Position numbers and translations under genes: made by a program. A stretch of 6,309 nucleotides of DNA, taken from assembly GCA_027031025.1 (NCBI GenBank), contig JALVEJ010000323.1, positions 1 to 6,309 on the forward strand, in the 5' to 3' direction. The notes under the pieces are model-generated. The model saw nothing but the letters and a program-made list of their open reading frames with translations, did no database searches and was not told the DNA's origin. Each line of letters begins with the position of its first letter. Positions within the stretch are counted from its first letter, which is position 1. This stretch comes from Flavobacteriales bacterium. GTDB taxonomy: Bacteria; Bacteroidota; Bacteroidia; Flavobacteriales; Flavobacteriaceae. This document shows, piece after piece, positions 5,058-6,309 of the stretch.

Positions 5058-6309
5058 TTACCGCCCCATATACACCAATAAAACCGAAATATCACTAGGC
5101 GAAACGCCACTGATACGACCGGCTTGGGCGATGGTTTTAGGTCGGATTTTCATCAATTTTTCGCGTCCCTCGTAGGAGATGGATTTGATTTTACTGAAAT
5201 CAAAATCATCGGGAATGGGAATGTTTTCCAAGCGGTTGAGTTTGTCGGCATTCAATTTTTCTTTTTCGATATAACCGGCGTATTTGAGGTGTATTTCGGC
5301 TTGTTCTTTGACCGGTTCGTCAATATTATTTTGCGCTACAAAGGTTTTTACGGCATCTAATTGCATCAAATCGTCAAAATTGAGTTGCGGACGTGAGGCA
5401 ATTTTATACAACTTCATTTGTTGTTTGATAGGTGAGGATTTTTTGTTTTCTAAAACAGGATTTACCTCCTCGGGCTTTACGCTTTGTTTTTTAAAAAAAT
5501 CGAGAATTAAGTCCGTTTTTTTAAGCTTCTCCTCTACTCTTTTGAGGCGTTTATCCGATGCCAGACCAATAGCATGCGACGGCGGTGTTAAGCGAATATC
5601 GGCATTGTCTTGTCGCAATAAGGTGCGATATTCCGCCCGGCTGGTAAACATCCGATACGGCTCATCGACACCTTTGGTAATCAAATCGTCTATCAGGACA
5701 CCGATATAGGCTTGGTCACGCTTTAAAATAAAAGGTTTTTGTTCTCGCAATTTTAAAACCGCATTAATCCCCGCCATTAAACCTTGGGCGGCGGCTTCTT
5801 CGTAACCGGTGGTCCCGTTGATTTGTCCGGCGAAATATAAATTATCAATTAACTTGGTTTCCATAGTATGCTTGAGCTGTGTCGGAGGAAAATAATCGTA
5901 TTCGATAGCGTAGGCAAATTGCATAAAACGGGCGTTTTCAAAGCCGGGAACTTTTCGTAAAGATTCGTACTGCACTTCTTCGCTCAACGAACTGGAAAAA
6001 CCGTTGATATACATTTCATAAGTATGCCAACCTTCGGGTTCTACAAACAGTTGATGCCGGTCTTTGGACGAAAACCGCACGATTTTATCTTCAATACTCG
6101 GGCAATAGCGCGGACCTACACCGTCGATCTCGCCCGTAAAAAGCGGTGATTCTTTAAAACCGATACGCAAATTGTCGTGTACTTCAGGATTGGTATAAGT
6201 GATAAAACAAGAGCGTTGCTCTTTTAGCGGACTTGTTTCGTCGGAGAAAGAAAATTTTTGCGGATGGTCATCACCTTTTTGCTCGGTCATTTTAGAGAAA
6301 TCCAAGCTC
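5058..6309 (-). CDS. mnmG: MnmG (GidA), tRNA uridine-5-carboxymethylaminomethyl modification enzyme, C-terminal part
   Basis: About 416 codons are present. The frame stays open to the window edge, and roughly 200 N-terminal residues (the FAD-binding Rossmann part) lie outside. MnmG works with the GTPase MnmE in the cytoplasm, using FAD, NADH and a methylene-folate carbon to build cmnm5 or nm5 groups on U34 of tRNAs reading split codon boxes. Numbering from the TTG codon at 6305, the conserved motif GVGPRYCPSIEDK is at 62-74 and its Cys (68) matches the catalytic C277 of E. coli. AGQINGTTGYEEAAAQG (159-175) and EPYRMFTSRAEYR (215-227) are intact. The C-terminal helical MnmE-binding part ends with GRISGVSPSDISVLL and a short VYMGR tail, lacking the longer E. 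coli extension, as expected for Bacteroidota. The upstream codons read S-L-D-F-S-K-M, so TTG at 6305 is an internal Leu and not a start. No frameshift is seen. Promoter and start are off-window. Confidence 0.97.
   Translation of the reverse strand, partial: SLDFSKMTEQKGDDHPQKFSFSDETSPLKEQRSCFITYTNPEVHDNLRIGFKESPLFTGEIDGVGPRYCPSIEDKIVRFSSKDRHQLFVEPEGWHTYEMYINGFSSSLSEEVQYESLRKVPGFENARFMQFAYAIEYDYFPPTQLKHTMETKLIDNLYFAGQINGTTGYEEAAAQGLMAGINAVLKLREQKPFILKRDQAYIGVLIDDLITKGVDEPYRMFTSRAEYRTLLRQDNADIRLTPPSHAIGLASDKRLKRVEEKLKKTDLILDFFKKQSVKPEEVNPVLENKKSSPIKQQMKLYKIASRPQLNFDDLMQLDAVKTFVAQNNIDEPVKEQAEIHLKYAGYIEKEKLNADKLNRLENIPIPDDFDFSKIKSISYEGREKLMKIRPKTIAQAGRISGVSPSDISVLLVYMGR

Noticed and set aside
4834..5175. 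113-residue + strand reading frame in the convergent spacer
   Set aside because: It crosses the palindromic repeats and runs antisense into mnmG. The translation shows repeat-derived sequence and no protein features.
5284..5709. 141-residue + strand reading frame
   Set aside because: It lies wholly antisense to well-conserved mnmG coding sequence and has no recognisable motif.
6288..6305. TTG at 6305 (or the ATG at 6288-6290) as the start of a short MnmG-like gene
   Set aside because: The frame is open to the window edge, the preceding residues fit MnmG, and the FAD-binding N-terminal part must be upstream.

Overview
The window looks like a chromosomal segment from a low-GC member of the Bacteroidota, most likely Flavobacteriia. 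Four signs point there: a FolK-deoxynucleoside kinase fusion protein, a large secreted protein with a type IX secretion (T9SS) C-terminal sorting domain, a TAnnTTTG-type promoter with an A-rich leader and no Shine-Dalgarno sequence, and an MnmG that ends in the short form ...LLVYMGR. I cannot name a species.

Layout: positions 1-356 hold no gene, but contain a 45-bp nested palindromic element (195-239) lying between two copies of a 23-bp direct repeat (89-111 and 250-272). Next comes the bifunctional folK/dNK gene (357-1508, +). An AT-rich spacer follows and carries a promoter just ahead of a 973-residue T9SS cargo protein (1830-4751, +), which ends at a good intrinsic terminator (4773-4805). 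On the other strand, mnmG (5058 to the window edge, -) converges on it. Its 5' part lies outside the window. The convergent spacer (4752-5057) is packed with further palindromic elements, and the last one touches the mnmG stop codon.

The three genes do not form one pathway. The fusion protein joins folate synthesis to deoxynucleoside salvage in the cytoplasm. MnmG modifies the wobble uridine of certain tRNAs and in the cell also draws on folate one-carbon units through its MnmE partner. The large protein is exported and its function is unknown.

The most notable signal is not in the genes. Three elements (195-239, 4935-4979, 5000-5057) share one plan: complementary outer arms, a conserved TCGRTAC bulge on the left, a conserved ACTC bulge on the right, and an exchangeable inner hairpin. 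The outer arms differ between elements but stay complementary. A fourth element (4862-4900) carries the same CCCGAC/GTCGGG inner hairpin in a different shell. I see no defence system, CRISPR array, tRNA, rRNA or insertion sequence.
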